Source of the DNA: Klebsiella terrigena
Lineage (GTDB): Bacteria > Pseudomonadota > Gammaproteobacteria > Enterobacterales > Enterobacteriaceae
Length of the DNA stretch: 64,000 bases
Direction: 5' to 3'
Assembly: GCF_006539725.1 (NCBI RefSeq)
Contig: NZ_BJNO01000021.1
Location: 1-64,000, forward strand
Of the stretch, positions 1-13,570 are shown piece by piece; position 1 is the first letter of the stretch, and each line of letters opens with the position of its first letter. A program made the translations under genes and the position numbers. The notes beneath the pieces were generated by a model that made no database searches, had not been told where the DNA came from, and worked only from the letters and a program-made list of their open reading frames with translations.

Positions 1-347
1 AAAGCATGGGGTTTTTTTGTTGTCTGCGGTTCAGGAAAAGCGCCCGGATGCCGCCCGGATCGGGGGCCGCGCACAGCGCGATCCCTGACCCTTTAGCCGC
101 TAAAACGCCGAAAAATCCCTCTCTCTTCCGCCCTGCAGCGGTGAAACGTAGCGTCAAAATGCTGCTTTATCCCGCCATATAGCACCCTGTTGTCAGCCGT
201 TGCCCGCTTTTTGCCGACTTGCGCGGCGCAGCGCTATATTCATGATGCTTCCTGCCGATTAATCGCTGTATTCTGTCCCATGTGTGGTTGAAACTTTCTC
301 ACCTTCCGCTTGCAGACTCGACATTTTGCTTATTCCTGGTTATTGTT
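1..347. other. Intergenic region upstream of metA
   Basis: I see no credible gene in this stretch. It runs from the window edge to the MetJ boxes and presumably holds the metA promoter and the tail of whatever lies upstream. The run of seven T at about 11-17 may be the end of a terminator whose stem lies partly outside the window, but this cannot be shown here. Confidence 0.5.
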
Positions 348-379
348 AGCTGTCTGGATGTCTAAACGTTTATACGTAT
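348..379 (+). promoter_or_regulatory. Four tandem MetJ (met box) repeats upstream of metA
   Basis: Four contiguous 8-bp units resemble the met box AGACGTCT: AGCTGTCT (348-355), GGATGTCT (356-363), AAACGTTT (364-371) and ATACGTAT (372-379). MetJ bound to S-adenosylmethionine represses methionine genes by binding two or more such adjacent units. The array ends 19 bp before the metA start, so it is placed to block transcription or early elongation. The direct match is visible; MetJ action is inferred from E. coli metA. Confidence 0.85.
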
Positions 380-398
380 GCTATGAGGTAATAAAGTT

Positions 399-1328
399 AT
401 GCCTATTCGGGTGCAGGACGAGCTACCGGCCGTCAATTTCTTGCGTAGTGAGAACGTCTTTGTGATGACGGCAACGCGCGCAACGACCCAGGAAATTCGC
501 CCGCTGAAGGTGCTTATTCTCAACCTGATGCCGAAGAAAATCGAGACCGAAAACCAGTTCCTGCGGCTGCTATCAAACTCTCCGCTCCAGCTTGATATCC
601 AGCTGCTGCGCATCGACGCGCGTGAGTCTCGCAACACGCCAACCGAGCACCTGAACAACTTCTACTGCAATTTTGAGGACATCTGCGACCAGAACTTTGA
701 TGGCCTGATCGTCACCGGCGCGCCGCTGGGGCTGGTCGAATTCAACGACGTGGCCTACTGGCCGCAGATTAAGCAGGTGCTGGAGTGGGCAAAGGATCAC
801 GTCACCTCCACGCTTTTTGTCTGTTGGGCCGTACAGGCCGCGCTCAATATCCTTTATGGCATCCCCAAGCAAACCCGCACTGAAAAAATCTCCGGCGTCT
901 TTGAACACCATATTTTGCATCCGCATGCGCTGCTGACCCGAGGTTTCGACGATACTTTCCTCGCGCCGCACTCGCGCTATGCCGATTTTCCGGCCGCACT
1001 GATCCGCGACTATACCGATTTAGAGATCCTGGCAGAAACCGAAGAGGGCGATGCCTATCTGTTTGCCAGCAAAGATAAGCGCATTGCCTTCGTCACCGGA
1101 CATCCGGAATACGATGCCAATACCCTGGCGGGGGAGTTTTTCCGCGATGTGGAAGCGGGGCTCAGTCCGGAAGTACCGACCAATTATTTCCCGCATGATG
1201 ACCCACAAAACACACCGCGGGCCAGCTGGAGAAGTCACGGAAACCTGCTGTTTGCCAACTGGCTGAACTACTATGTCTACCAAATCACGCCATACGATCT
1301 GCGGCATATGAATCCGACTCTGGATTAA
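399..1328 (+). CDS. metA: Homoserine O-succinyltransferase MetA
   Basis: Transfers the succinyl group of succinyl-CoA to L-homoserine, the first committed step of methionine synthesis in the cytoplasm. The 309-residue product has the usual E. coli length. It carries the [10 protein letters not shown] segment with the acyl-accepting cysteine near residue 142 and the GHPEYD segment with the catalytic His/Glu pair near 235-237. The ATG follows GAGG at 384-387, and the N-terminus [15 protein letters not shown] is the family start. It lies alone between MetJ boxes and a terminator, so it is expected to be repressed by MetJ-SAM. Nothing is unusual. Confidence 0.98.
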   Translation: MPIRVQDELPAVNFLRSENVFVMTATRATTQEIRPLKVLILNLMPKKIETENQFLRLLSNSPLQLDIQLLRIDARESRNTPTEHLNNFYCNFEDICDQNFDGLIVTGAPLGLVEFNDVAYWPQIKQVLEWAKDHVTSTLFVCWAVQAALNILYGIPKQTRTEKISGVFEHHILHPHALLTRGFDDTFLAPHSRYADFPAALIRDYTDLEILAETEEGDAYLFASKDKRIAFVTGHPEYDANTLAGEFFRDVEAGLSPEVPTNYFPHDDPQNTPRASWRSHGNLLFANWLNYYVYQITPYDLRHMNPTLD

Positions 1329-1373
1329 TCCTCCAGCCAACGCGATCCTAAAGCGTTTCAGCATTTTGCCTCT

Positions 1374-1396
1374 GGCACCTTCGGGTGCCTTTTTTG
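1374..1396 (+). terminator. Rho-independent terminator of metA
   Basis: Stem GGCACC (1374-1379), TTCG tetraloop, GGTGCC (1384-1389), then a run of six T. It lies about 45 bp after the metA stop and before the AT-rich aceB control region. Confidence 0.9.
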
Positions 1397-1443
1397 TTTC
1401 CGAAATTCAATTCATGTACGAAATAAACTTTAATTTTAATGTT

Positions 1444-1490
1444 ATCAATATGTTGCATTGATATTAAAATTAAAATGGAAATTGTTTTTG
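1444..1490 (+). promoter_or_regulatory. Probable aceBAK control region with IclR-type site
   Basis: The 190 bp before aceB are strikingly AT-rich compared with their surroundings. They contain an inverted repeat ATCAAT (1444-1449) / ATTGAT (1457-1462) and the 15-mer TGGAAATTGTTTTTG (1476-1490). That 15-mer matches 13 of 15 positions of one found upstream of iclR at 7638-7652. IclR is known to repress both aceBAK and itself in E. coli, so a shared sequence at both promoters is expected. Site identity is inference. Confidence 0.55.
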
Positions 1491-1588
1491 ATTTTGGAAA
1501 AATAATGCGTAGTCTTAATTGTGTTGAGCGAAAACCAGACAACGATCTTTCACTCGCGCCAACTGGATCAACCAAGAGGAGCTGCACA

Positions 1589-3190
1589 ATGACGCAACAG
1601 GCGACAATCACTGACGAACTGGCCTTCGGCCAGCCCTATGGCGAGCAGGAAAAGCAGGTCTTAACGCCCGAGGCGGTGGAGTTCCTGGCGGAACTGGTGA
1701 GCCGCTTTACGCCTGAGCGCAATAAACTGCTGGCGGCCCGTATCCAGCAGCAGCAGGATATCGACGACGGGAAGCTACCTGACTTCATTTCGGAAACGGC
1801 TTCCATTCGTAATGGTGACTGGACGATTCGCGGTATTCCGGCCGATTTACAGGATCGCCGGGTGGAGATTACCGGCCCCGTTGAACGCAAGATGGTGATT
1901 AACGCCCTGAATGCCAACGTGAAAGTATTTATGGCTGACTTTGAGGATTCGCTGGCGCCTGACTGGAACAAAGTTATCGACGGTCAGATTAACCTGCGCG
2001 ATGCGGTCAACGGCACCATCAGCTATACCAACGAAGCGGGGAAAATCTACCAGCTGAAGCCCGATCCTGCGGTGCTGGTTTGTCGGGTGCGTGGCCTGCA
2101 TCTGCCGGAAAAACACGTGACCTGGCGCGGGGAGTCGATTCCCGGCAGCCTGTTCGATTTCGCGCTCTACTTCTTCCATAACCACCAGGCCCTGCTGGCG
2201 AAAGGAAGCGGCCCCTATTTCTATCTGCCGAAGACCCAGGCCTGGCAGGAAGCGGCCTGGTGGAGCGAAGTCTTCAGCTACACCGAAGATCGCTTTGAAC
2301 TGCCGCGCGGCACCATCAAGGCGACGCTGCTGATTGAAACGCTGCCGGCGGTGTTCCAGATGGATGAGATTCTCCACGCGCTGCGTGACCATATCGTTGG
2401 CCTGAACTGCGGACGTTGGGACTACATTTTCAGCTATATCAAAACGTTAAAAAACCATGCTGACCGTGTTTTACCCGACCGCCAGGTGGTGACGATGGAC
2501 AAGCCGTTCCTCAACGCCTATTCACGCCTGCTGATTAAAACCTGCCACAAGCGCGGCGCGTTTGCGATGGGCGGCATGGCGGCCTTTATTCCCAGTAAAG
2601 ACGCTGAACGCAACCGCCAGGTACTCGGCAAAGTTACCGCCGACAAAGAGCTGGAAGCTAAAAACGGCCATGACGGCACCTGGATTGCCCACCCGGGCCT
2701 TGCGGATACGGCGATGGAGGTTTTCAACCGCGTGCTGGGCGAAAGGACCAATCAGCTGGGCGTCAGCCGGGACCAGGATGCGCCGATTACCGCCGAACAG
2801 CTGCTGGCCCCCTGCGCCGGGGAGCGTACCGAAGCCGGGATGCGCGCCAATATTCGCGTGGCGGTGCAGTACATCGAAGCCTGGATCTCCGGCAACGGCT
2901 GCGTACCGATTTATGGCCTGATGGAAGATGCGGCGACGGCCGAAATCTCGCGCACCTCTATCTGGCAATGGATCCACCATCAGAAGACGCTTAGCGACGG
3001 GACGCCGGTGACCAAAGCGCTGTTCCGCCAGTGGCTTGGCGAAGAGCTGATGGTTATTCAGGAGGAGCTGGGCGAGCACCGCTACAGCAGCGGCCGCTTT
3101 GACGATGCCGCGCGGCTGATGGAACAAATCACCACCTCAGATGAACTGATTGATTTCTTAACGTTGCCTGGCTACCGCCTGTTGGCGTAA
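1589..3190 (+). CDS. aceB: Malate synthase A AceB
   Basis: Condenses glyoxylate with acetyl-CoA to malate, the second reaction of the glyoxylate bypass needed for growth on acetate or fatty acids. The reading frame is open from 1439, but the ATG at 1589 with AGGAG at 1577-1581 gives [13 protein letters not shown] and 533 residues, the length of E. coli AceB. The malate synthase signature [16 protein letters not shown] begins at residue 266. It is the first gene of aceBAK, 34 bp before aceA, behind an AT-rich region with a candidate IclR site. Confidence 0.98.
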   Translation: MTQQATITDELAFGQPYGEQEKQVLTPEAVEFLAELVSRFTPERNKLLAARIQQQQDIDDGKLPDFISETASIRNGDWTIRGIPADLQDRRVEITGPVERKMVINALNANVKVFMADFEDSLAPDWNKVIDGQINLRDAVNGTISYTNEAGKIYQLKPDPAVLVCRVRGLHLPEKHVTWRGESIPGSLFDFALYFFHNHQALLAKGSGPYFYLPKTQAWQEAAWWSEVFSYTEDRFELPRGTIKATLLIETLPAVFQMDEILHALRDHIVGLNCGRWDYIFSYIKTLKNHADRVLPDRQVVTMDKPFLNAYSRLLIKTCHKRGAFAMGGMAAFIPSKDAERNRQVLGKVTADKELEAKNGHDGTWIAHPGLADTAMEVFNRVLGERTNQLGVSRDQDAPITAEQLLAPCAGERTEAGMRANIRVAVQYIEAWISGNGCVPIYGLMEDAATAEISRTSIWQWIHHQKTLSDGTPVTKALFRQWLGEELMVIQEELGEHRYSSGRFDDAARLMEQITTSDELIDFLTLPGYRLLA

Positions 3191-3224
3191 TTCACCCACT
3201 CGTGACCCTATGGAGCATCTGCAC

Positions 3225-4529
3225 ATGAAAACTCGTACCCAGCAAATCGAAGAATTAAACAAAGAGTGGACACAGCCGCGTTGGGAAGGCATCACCCGCC
3301 CGTATAGCGCAGAAGAAGTGGTGAAATTACGCGGTTCGGTCAACCCGGAATGTACCCTGGCGCAGCTTGGCGCGGCCAAAATGTGGCGGCTGCTGCACGG
3401 CGGCTCGAAAAAGGGCTATATCAACAGCCTTGGCGCGCTGACCGGCGGGCAGGCGCTGCAGCAGGCGAAGGCGGGGATCGAGGCGATTTATCTCTCCGGC
3501 TGGCAGGTCGCGGCGGATGCCAACCTGGCTTCCAGCATGTATCCGGATCAATCGCTGTACCCGGCGAACTCGGTGCCGGCGGTGGTCGATCGGATCAACA
3601 ACACCTTCCGTCGCGCCGATCAGATCCAGTGGTCTACCGGTATTGAATCCGACGATCCGCGCTATACCGACTATTTCCTGCCGATCGTGGCGGATGCTGA
3701 AGCCGGCTTCGGCGGCGTGCTGAATGCGTTTGAGCTGATGAAATCGATGATTGAGGCCGGTGCAGCGGCGGTTCACTTTGAAGATCAGCTCGCATCGGTG
3801 AAAAAATGCGGCCATATGGGCGGCAAGGTGCTGGTTCCGACGCAGGAGGCTATCCAGAAACTGGTGGCCGCTCGCCTGGCGGCCGACGTCATGGGCGTAC
3901 CGACGCTGGTCATCGCCCGTACTGACGCCGATGCTGCGGATCTGATCACCTCTGACTGCGATCCGTACGATCGCGAGTTTATTACCGGCGATCGCACCAA
4001 TGAAGGTTTTTTCCGCACCCATGCCGGCATTGAGCAGGCGATTAGCCGCGGCCTGGCCTATGCGCCGTACGCTGACCTCGTGTGGTGCGAAACGTCTAAG
4101 CCGGATCTTGAGCAGGCTAAGCGCTTTGCGGATGCTATTCACGCCCGCTTCCCGGGCAAGCTGCTGGCCTACAACTGCTCGCCGTCGTTTAACTGGAAGA
4201 AAAACCTCGATGACGCGACCATCGCTCGCTTCCAGCAGGCGCTCTCCGACATGGGCTACAAATATCAGTTCATTACCCTGGCGGGTATCCACAGCATGTG
4301 GTTCAACATGTTCGACCTCGCCCGCTCCTATGCGCAGGGTGAAGGGATGAAGCACTACGTTGAGAAGGTGCAGCAGCCGGAGTTTGCCGCCGCAGCGGAG
4401 GGATACACCTTCGTTTCCCACCAGCAGGAGGTGGGCACCGGCTACTTCGATAAGGTGACCACCATTATCCAGGGCGGCGCTTCCTCAGTCACCGCGCTGA
4501 CAGGTTCAACGGAAGAAGAGCAGTTCTGA
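3225..4529 (+). CDS. aceA: Isocitrate lyase AceA
   Basis: Splits isocitrate into glyoxylate and succinate, the entry reaction of the glyoxylate bypass. The KKCGH active-site motif is present with the catalytic cysteine at residue 195. The frame extends upstream to 3210, but ATG 3225 ([15 protein letters not shown]) has TGGAG at 3211-3215 and gives 434 residues, exactly the E. coli length. It is the second gene of aceBAK. A stem-loop between aceA and aceK may explain lower aceK expression, as reported for this operon in E. coli. Confidence 0.98.
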   Translation: MKTRTQQIEELNKEWTQPRWEGITRPYSAEEVVKLRGSVNPECTLAQLGAAKMWRLLHGGSKKGYINSLGALTGGQALQQAKAGIEAIYLSGWQVAADANLASSMYPDQSLYPANSVPAVVDRINNTFRRADQIQWSTGIESDDPRYTDYFLPIVADAEAGFGGVLNAFELMKSMIEAGAAAVHFEDQLASVKKCGHMGGKVLVPTQEAIQKLVAARLAADVMGVPTLVIARTDADAADLITSDCDPYDREFITGDRTNEGFFRTHAGIEQAISRGLAYAPYADLVWCETSKPDLEQAKRFADAIHARFPGKLLAYNCSPSFNWKKNLDDATIARFQQALSDMGYKYQFITLAGIHSMWFNMFDLARSYAQGEGMKHYVEKVQQPEFAAAAEGYTFVSHQQEVGTGYFDKVTTIIQGGASSVTALTGSTEEEQF

Positions 4530-4538
4530 CTGTTTTCC

Positions 4539-4561
4539 CCCTCTCCCTGCCGGGGAGAGGG
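4539..4561. repeat. CCCTCTCCC inverted repeat between aceA and aceK
   Basis: CCCTCTCCC (4539-4547) and GGGAGAGGG (4553-4561) form a perfect 9-bp stem. The following bases up to the aceK start (GGGTGAGGGGGAAGG) are also G-rich. Related stems occur at 13541-13559 and 32165-32187, all between genes, so this looks like a dispersed palindromic unit. In the aceA-aceK gap it could protect upstream mRNA or attenuate aceK; that effect is inferred. Confidence 0.7.
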
Positions 4562-4579
4562 CTGGGTGAGGGGGAAGGT

Positions 4580-6322
4580 ATGACGCGTGGCCTGGAACTA
4601 CTGATTGCACAGACTATTTTGCAGGGCTTTGACGCCCAGTATGGCCGTTTTCTTGAAGTGACCTCGGGCGCGCAGCAGCGCTTTGAGCACGCCGACTGGC
4701 ACGCGGTACAGCAGGCGATGAAGCAGCGTATTCACCTCTACGACCATCACGTCGGTCTGGTGGTTGAGCAGCTGCGCTGCATTACTGACGGCAAAAGTAC
4801 CGACGCCGATTTTTTACTGCGGGTGAAAGAGCACTACACCCGTTTGCTACCGGACTACCCTCGCTTCGAAATTGCGGAGAGCTTCTTCAATTCCGTCTAT
4901 TGCCGGTTGTTTGACCACCGCTCGCTGACTCCCGAGCGGCTTTTTATTTTCAGCTCGCAGCCGGAGCGCAGCTTCCGCTCAATTCCCCGTCCGCTGGCGA
5001 AAACGTTTTTCCCCGAGCGCGGCTGGGAAACGCTATTAAGCAAGGTACTCTCCGATCTGCCCCTGCGGCTGGCGTGGCAAAACAAGGCGCGGGATATCGG
5101 CTATATCACGGCCAGCCTGGTAGAGGCACTCGGCAGCGAGATGCTCTCCCGCTCTCATCTGCAAATAGCCAACGAACTTTTTTATCGCAATAAGGCGGCC
5201 TGGCTGGTAGGCAAACTGGTGACGCCGGTGGCAACGCTGCCCTTTTTGCTGCCCGTCCATCGCAGCGATGAAGGCGAGCTGTTTATTGATGCCTGTCTAA
5301 CCACCCACGCAGAGGCGAGCATCGTCTTTGGCTTTGCGCGCTCCTATTTTATGGTTTACGCCCCGCTGCCCGGTGCGCTGGTCGAGTGGCTGCGCGAGAT
5401 CCTGCCGGGGAAAACCACCGCCGAGCTGTACATGGCGATTGGCTGCCAGAAGCACGCAAAAACGGAAAGCTACCGTGAATACCTGCACTATATTGCCCGC
5501 AGCGACGAGCAGTTTATCGAGGCGCCCGGCATCCGCGGCATGGTGATGCTGGTCTTTACTCTGCCGGGCTTCGACCGGGTATTTAAGATCATCAAGGACC
5601 GTTTTGCGCCGCAAAAGGAGATGACCGCCGCCCACGTCCGCGCCTGCTATCAGCTGGTTAAAGAGCACGACCGCGTCGGGCGAATGGCCGATACCCAGGA
5701 GTTTGAAAACTTCGTGCTGGATAAGCGGCAAATCGCACCGCAGCTGATGGCGCTGCTGCAGTCGGAAGCCGGGGCTAAAATTACCGACCTCGGGGATCGG
5801 ATTGCCATCAGCCATCTCTATATCGAGCGGCGGATGGTGCCGTTGAATATCTGGCTGGAGCAGGTCGACGGCCAGGCGCTGCGCGATGCGGTCGAGGAGT
5901 ACGGCAACGCTATTCGCCAACTGGCCGCCGCCAATATTTTCCCCGGCGACATGCTGTTCAAAAACTTCGGCGTGACCCGCCATGGCCGGGTGGTGTTCTA
6001 CGATTACGATGAGATTTGCTACATGACGGAGGTTAATTTCCGCGAGATCCCGCCGCCGCGCTATCCGGAAGATGAGCTGGCGAGCGAGCCGTGGTACAGC
6101 GTGTCGCCGGGGGACGTTTTCCCGGAAGAGTTCCGCCACTGGCTCTGCGCGGACCCGCGTATCGGGCCGCTGCTCGAGGAGATGCACGCCGATCTGCTGC
6201 GGGCCGACTACTGGCGCGAGCTGCAGACGCGCATCCGCAACGGCCACGTGGAGGATGTCTACGCCTACCGCCGTCGCCAGCGTTTTTGCGTGCGTTACGG
6301 CGCGATGCAGCAGGCGGGCTAA
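4580..6322 (+). CDS. aceK: Isocitrate dehydrogenase kinase/phosphatase AceK
   Basis: Bifunctional cytoplasmic enzyme that phosphorylates and dephosphorylates isocitrate dehydrogenase, setting the split between the TCA cycle and the glyoxylate bypass. The 580-residue product aligns along its length with E. coli AceK (578). Conserved blocks include the start [37 protein letters not shown] in the middle, and the C-terminal kinase-like segment with [17 protein letters not shown]. Third gene of aceBAK, 50 bp after aceA with a stem-loop between. The last residues (YGAMQQAG) differ from E. coli. Confidence 0.97.
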   Translation: MTRGLELLIAQTILQGFDAQYGRFLEVTSGAQQRFEHADWHAVQQAMKQRIHLYDHHVGLVVEQLRCITDGKSTDADFLLRVKEHYTRLLPDYPRFEIAESFFNSVYCRLFDHRSLTPERLFIFSSQPERSFRSIPRPLAKTFFPERGWETLLSKVLSDLPLRLAWQNKARDIGYITASLVEALGSEMLSRSHLQIANELFYRNKAAWLVGKLVTPVATLPFLLPVHRSDEGELFIDACLTTHAEASIVFGFARSYFMVYAPLPGALVEWLREILPGKTTAELYMAIGCQKHAKTESYREYLHYIARSDEQFIEAPGIRGMVMLVFTLPGFDRVFKIIKDRFAPQKEMTAAHVRACYQLVKEHDRVGRMADTQEFENFVLDKRQIAPQLMALLQSEAGAKITDLGDRIAISHLYIERRMVPLNIWLEQVDGQALRDAVEEYGNAIRQLAAANIFPGDMLFKNFGVTRHGRVVFYDYDEICYMTEVNFREIPPPRYPEDELASEPWYSVSPGDVFPEEFRHWLCADPRIGPLLEEMHADLLRADYWRELQTRIRNGHVEDVYAYRRRQRFCVRYGAMQQAG

Positions 6323-6355
6323 GCGAAAAGCCGATGCGAGCCGCGGGGTCGCGGC

Positions 6356-6784
6356 TCAGGACGATAGCGCATCGGCGACGTCGATCAGCGCGAACTCTTC
6401 GTAAACCAGCTCCATCTCCGGTGACCAGCTCCCTTCACGTTCGAAGAAGGCCCGGTGAGCCTGCTGCCAGTAGCCCAGGCTCAAATCGCCTTCACCCTCC
6501 AGCGCGGCAAGATCCGCGGTCATCTCATTAAAGCGAATAATTCTGAGCGCCAGGGTGCGGATGACGCACGCCGGCTCGCCCGCGCCGTTGAGCACGATGT
6601 GCAACGAGCCCGGAGTGACCGGCGGATTTTCCTGCCGATAGCTGGCAAGCGAGCCGCAGGTGCCGCGCTTTTTCCCGGCGATAACCAGCGCCACCAGCTC
6701 GTCGGCCAGCGCGGGGGAGTCGCCAAATGACCAGCAGAAGGCGCCGGGATAGCGCTGCTGCCAGAGGGCCTGCAGATCGCTCAT
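6356..6784 (-). CDS. Small ASCH-domain protein
   Basis: A 142-residue protein with the layout of ASCH/PUA-like proteins: SLSYWQ-like N-terminal helix, GKKRGTCGSLASY, the PPVTPGSLHIVLNG strand, RTLALRIIRFNEM, and the C-terminal motif GDLSLGYWQQAHRAFFE. ASCH domains resemble RNA-binding PUA folds, and one member, YqfB, is an amidohydrolase acting on N4-acetylcytidine; the role of this one is unknown. ATG at 6784 lies one base after the iclR stop (TAAGATG), so it is probably co-translated with iclR. A GTG at 6799 is an alternative start overlapping iclR. The gene is absent at this site in E. coli K-12 as I recall it. Confidence 0.8.
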   Translation of the reverse strand: MSDLQALWQQRYPGAFCWSFGDSPALADELVALVIAGKKRGTCGSLASYRQENPPVTPGSLHIVLNGAGEPACVIRTLALRIIRFNEMTADLAALEGEGDLSLGYWQQAHRAFFEREGSWSPEMELVYEEFALIDVADALSS

Positions 6785-6785
6785 C

Positions 6786-7613
6786 TTAGCGCACCCCACC
6801 GTAGGCCAGGGTCACCTCTTTGGCGGCCTTAATTGCCAGCGCGCCGAGCTCGGTGACGCGATCGTCGGTCATCCGCGAGATAGGCCCGGAGATGGAGATC
6901 GCGGCAAACGGCTCGCGGTGTTCGTCATAGATGCAGGACGCGACGCAGCGCAGGCCCAGGGCATGCTCTTCGTCGTCGAACGAATAGCCGCGCTTGCGCG
7001 TCTGGGCCAGGTCCTCTTTCAGATGCAGCGGCGATACCAGGGTGGCGTGAGTGTAGGCGTGCAGGCCTTTGCGGTGCAGAAGGCCGGTGACCTGCTCTTC
7101 GCTTAGCTGCGACAGGAAGGCTTTACCCGCTCCGGAGGCGTGCATCGGCAGCTTGCCGCCAATCGGCGCCGACATGCGCATCAGCTGCGTACACTGCACC
7201 TGGTCGATGATAATCGCCTGGTGGTCGCCCTGATCCAGCACCGCCAGGTTGACCGTTTCGCCGGAGTCCTCCATCAGCTGGCGCAGAATGGGGTGCACGA
7301 TGGCCAGCAGGTTGCGGCTTTGCAGAAAGCTGCTGCCGACCACAAAGGCGTGGGCGCCGACGGACCAGTGCCCGAGATCGCCCACCTGGCGCACGAAGCC
7401 CAGCTGCTGCATGGTTGTCAGCAGGCGGTGGGTTGTCGAGTTCGGCAGGCCGGCCTGCTGCGCCAGCTCGGTTAACGCGACGCTGCCGTGCGATTCAGAA
7501 ATCCATTCGAGTAATTTTAGCCCACGGGTAAGCGACTGAACTTGCCCGCTGGCCTGAGGGGCGGCGGGAGTCGCGGGTTTTCTGCCGCGCTTTGCGGGAA
7601 CGGGAGTGGCCAT
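6786..7613 (-). CDS. iclR: Acetate operon repressor IclR
   Basis: DNA-binding repressor of aceBAK and of itself; glyoxylate and pyruvate modulate it in E. coli. Residues about 25-90 hold the N-terminal winged helix-turn-helix (VALTELAQQAGLPNSTTHRLL). The remainder is the IclR effector domain (GGKLPMHASGAGKAFL, RGYSFDDEEHALGLRC). ATG 7613 gives 275 residues starting MATPVPAKRGRKP, has AGGA upstream, and matches the short form of E. coli IclR; the longer frame to 7673 has no support. It is separated from aceK by the ASCH gene and points toward the ace operon. Confidence 0.97.
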   Translation of the reverse strand: MATPVPAKRGRKPATPAAPQASGQVQSLTRGLKLLEWISESHGSVALTELAQQAGLPNSTTHRLLTTMQQLGFVRQVGDLGHWSVGAHAFVVGSSFLQSRNLLAIVHPILRQLMEDSGETVNLAVLDQGDHQAIIIDQVQCTQLMRMSAPIGGKLPMHASGAGKAFLSQLSEEQVTGLLHRKGLHAYTHATLVSPLHLKEDLAQTRKRGYSFDDEEHALGLRCVASCIYDEHREPFAAISISGPISRMTDDRVTELGALAIKAAKEVTLAYGGVR

Positions 7614-7637
7614 CGCAGATTCCTTTTTTCTGTATCG

Positions 7638-7652
7638 TGGAAATAGTTTTCG
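7638..7652. promoter_or_regulatory. Candidate IclR autoregulatory operator
   Basis: TGGAAATAGTTTTCG lies 25 bp upstream of the iclR start and matches the aceB-upstream 15-mer at 1476-1490 at 13 of 15 positions. It resembles the E. coli IclR half-symmetric site TGGAAAT-N-ATTTCCA. The match is seen; binding is inferred. Confidence 0.5.
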
Positions 7653-7922
7653 TTTTATTTGCCCATTTTGCAATCACAACCCGACTGATCGGATGAGTGA
7701 AGCTGAACATGTCTCATATTGCCCGCCGCTCTCTTTCCCGCCCCTGTGGTTTATGCCAGTATGGACGGACACTTCATCCTTCAAACTGCTTCTGCGTTGG
7801 CTGCTCTGACTCATCCCCGGTTACCTGCTTGTCTAAGCGCCTGGGGCTGGCTTGCCGCCCTGACCCAGCTTGAATGATTTTGTGTATTTCTGGGGTCTGG
7901 TTGAGCGTTGTCGGGAGCGAGT
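7653..7922. other. Divergent iclR-metH promoter region
   Basis: About 270 bp between the iclR site and the metH start. It should contain the metH promoter and, by analogy with E. coli, a MetR activation site of the form TGAA-N5-TTCA. I see several TGAA and TTCA halves (for example around 7695-7705 and 7770-7785) but no convincing pair. The short frame at 7606-7809 looks fortuitous. Confidence 0.4.
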
Positions 7923-11606
<3,684 letters not shown>

Positions 11607-11650
11607 CCTGCGGCCTGTCGCAAATCGGTTATCTTCACTTACAACTTAGC

Positions 11651-11680
11651 GGGCGCCCAAAAGGCGCCCTGTCTCTTTAT
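11651..11680 (+). terminator. Terminator of metH
   Basis: GGGCGCC (11651-11657), loop CAAAA, GGCGCCC (11663-11669), followed by a T-rich tail TGTCTCTTTAT. It starts 45 bp after the metH stop. Confidence 0.75.
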
Positions 11681-11750
11681 TGCGGCTAAACCCTTATACT
11701 GGAGTATTGATTCAGGGCAATCTGCACTGACCGGGATTGCTCTGGGCGAT

Positions 11751-11780
11751 GTAGCCCGGCTAAGCGTAGCGCCGCCGGGG
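11751..11780. repeat. REP-type palindrome between metH and yjbB
   Basis: The segment reads GTAGCCCGGC, TAAGCGTAGC, GCCGCCGGGG and pairs CCCGGC (11754-11759) with GCCGGG (11774-11779). This is the usual enterobacterial REP layout (imperfect palindrome with an AAGCG bulge). It is a single unit with no neighbouring inverted partner that I can see. Confidence 0.8.
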
Positions 11781-11838
11781 GAATTCCCGACGGGGCTATC
11801 CGCATTTATCCGTCGGGTAATAAGGAGAACAAGAATCC

Positions 11839-13470
11839 GTGTTAACTCTGCTGCACCTGCTTTCTGCCGTCGCCCTGCTGGTTTGGGGCACCCATATCGT
11901 TCGTACCGGCGTGATGCGCGTCTATGGCGCACGCCTGCGTTCCGTTCTCAGCAGTAGCGTCGAGAAAAAACCGCTCGCCTTCTGCGCCGGTATTGGCGTT
12001 ACGGCTCTGGTCCAGAGCAGCAACGCTACCACCATGCTGGTTACCTCGTTTGTCGCCCAGGACCTGGTCGCGCTGGCCCCGGCGCTGGTGATTGTGCTGG
12101 GCGCCGACGTGGGGACCGCGCTGATGGCGAGGGTGCTGACCTTCGACCTCTCCTGGCTCTCACCGCTGCTGATATTTATCGGCGTGATTTTCTTCCTTGG
12201 CCGCAAGCAGACCCGCGCGGGCCAGCTGGGGCGGGTCGGTATCGGGCTGGGGCTGATTTTACTGGCGCTGGAGCTGATCGTGCAGGCGGTGCATCCCATC
12301 ACCCAGGCCAACGGCGTGCAGGTGATATTCGCGTCGCTGACCGGCGATATCATGCTGGATGCGCTGATTGGCGCCATGTTCGCGATAGTGAGCTACTCCA
12401 GCCTCGCGGCGGTGCTGCTAACCGCCACGCTCACCTCCACCGGCGTGATTTCGTTCCCGGTCGCGCTGTGCCTGGTTATCGGCGCGAACCTCGGTTCCGG
12501 GATCCTGGCGATGATCAACAACAGCGCCGCCAACGCCGCCGCGCGCCGCGTCGCGCTGGGCAGCCTGCTGTTTAAGCTGGTGGGCAGCCTGATTATTCTG
12601 CCGTTTGTCCACCTGCTGGCGGATGCGATGCACAAGCTGCCTTTGCCGGAAGCGGAGCTGGTGATTTACTTCCACGTCTTCTACAACCTGATCCGCTGCG
12701 TGGCGATGGTGCCGTTCGCCGAGCCGATGGCCCGGCTCTGCAGGCGTCTGATTCAGGAAGAGCCTGAGCAGGACCTGCACCTGAAACCGAAGCATCTGGA
12801 TACCTCGGCGCTGGATACGCCGGCGCTGGCGCTGGCCAACGCCGCTCGCGAGACGCTGCGCATTGGCGACGCCATGGAGCAGATGCTGGACGGCCTGCGC
12901 AAGGTGATGCACGGCGAGCCGCGGGAGGAGAAGGGGCTGCGCAGAATGGCGGACGATATCAACGTGCTTTATACCGCCATCAAGCTCTATCTGGCGCGGA
13001 TGCCGAAAGATGAGCTCGCCGAAGAGGAGTCTCGCCGCTGGGCGGAGATTATCGAAATGGCGCTCAACCTCGAGCAGGCTTCCGATATCGTCGAGAGAAT
13101 GGGCAGCGAAATTGCCGATAAATCGCTGGCCGCGCGGCGGGCCTTCTCCGTTGAAGGGTTGAAGGAGCTCGACGGCCTGTACGATCAGCTGCTGAGCAAC
13201 CTCCAGCTGGCGATGTCGGTCTTCTTCTCCGGCGACGTCCCGAGCGCCCGGCGCCTGCGCCGCAACAAGCACCGTTTCCGCATCATGAACCGCCGCTACG
13301 CGCACGCGCACGTCGATCGCCTGCACCAGCAGAACGTGCAGAGCATTGAAACCAGCTCCCTGCATCTGGGGCTGCTGGGCGATATGAAGCGTCTCAACTC
13401 GCTGTTCTGTTCGGTCGCCTACAGCGTGATGGAGCAGCCGGACGAAGATGACGAGCGGGATGATTATTAA
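11839..13470 (+). CDS. yjbB: Na/Pi cotransporter family protein YjbB
   Basis: Inner-membrane protein of the PNaS family; E. coli YjbB is implicated in phosphate export. The first 300 residues carry about eight hydrophobic segments in two inverted repeats marked by the family motif QSSNATTMLV (near residue 60) and its counterpart SYSSLAAVLLTATL. The C-terminal 230 residues form a PhoU-like helical domain. GTG 11839 follows AAGGAG (11822-11827); the 543-residue length equals E. coli YjbB. It is preceded by a REP unit and followed by the convergent gene pepE. Confidence 0.95.
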   Translation: MLTLLHLLSAVALLVWGTHIVRTGVMRVYGARLRSVLSSSVEKKPLAFCAGIGVTALVQSSNATTMLVTSFVAQDLVALAPALVIVLGADVGTALMARVLTFDLSWLSPLLIFIGVIFFLGRKQTRAGQLGRVGIGLGLILLALELIVQAVHPITQANGVQVIFASLTGDIMLDALIGAMFAIVSYSSLAAVLLTATLTSTGVISFPVALCLVIGANLGSGILAMINNSAANAAARRVALGSLLFKLVGSLIILPFVHLLADAMHKLPLPEAELVIYFHVFYNLIRCVAMVPFAEPMARLCRRLIQEEPEQDLHLKPKHLDTSALDTPALALANAARETLRIGDAMEQMLDGLRKVMHGEPREEKGLRRMADDINVLYTAIKLYLARMPKDELAEEESRRWAEIIEMALNLEQASDIVERMGSEIADKSLAARRAFSVEGLKELDGLYDQLLSNLQLAMSVFFSGDVPSARRLRRNKHRFRIMNRRYAHAHVDRLHQQNVQSIETSSLHLGLLGDMKRLNSLFCSVAYSVMEQPDEDDERDDY

Positions 13471-13540
13471 GCGCTAAGGCCGCTGCCGGCCGCAGCGCCT
13501 CAGGGAAACCCCGCAGGCGCTGCGTTAACCGGGCCTGCGA

Positions 13541-13559
13541 CTCTCCCCGGCGGGGAGAG
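13541..13559. repeat. CTCTCCCC inverted repeat between yjbB and pepE
   Basis: CTCTCCCC (13541-13548), spacer GGC, GGGGAGAG (13552-13559). It lies between two convergent genes and has the same core as the aceA-aceK and malE-malF stems. It may act as a shared terminator, although no T-run follows on either strand. Confidence 0.6.
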
Positions 13560-13570
13560 GAGGAAGGTGG

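Noticed and set aside
3327-6247. Long minus-strand frames opposite aceA and aceK
   Set aside because: Shadows of GC-rich coding DNA; no ribosome-binding site or domain.
7606-7809. 67-codon frame in the iclR-metH gap
   Set aside because: Overlaps the iclR start and control region and has no ribosome-binding site.
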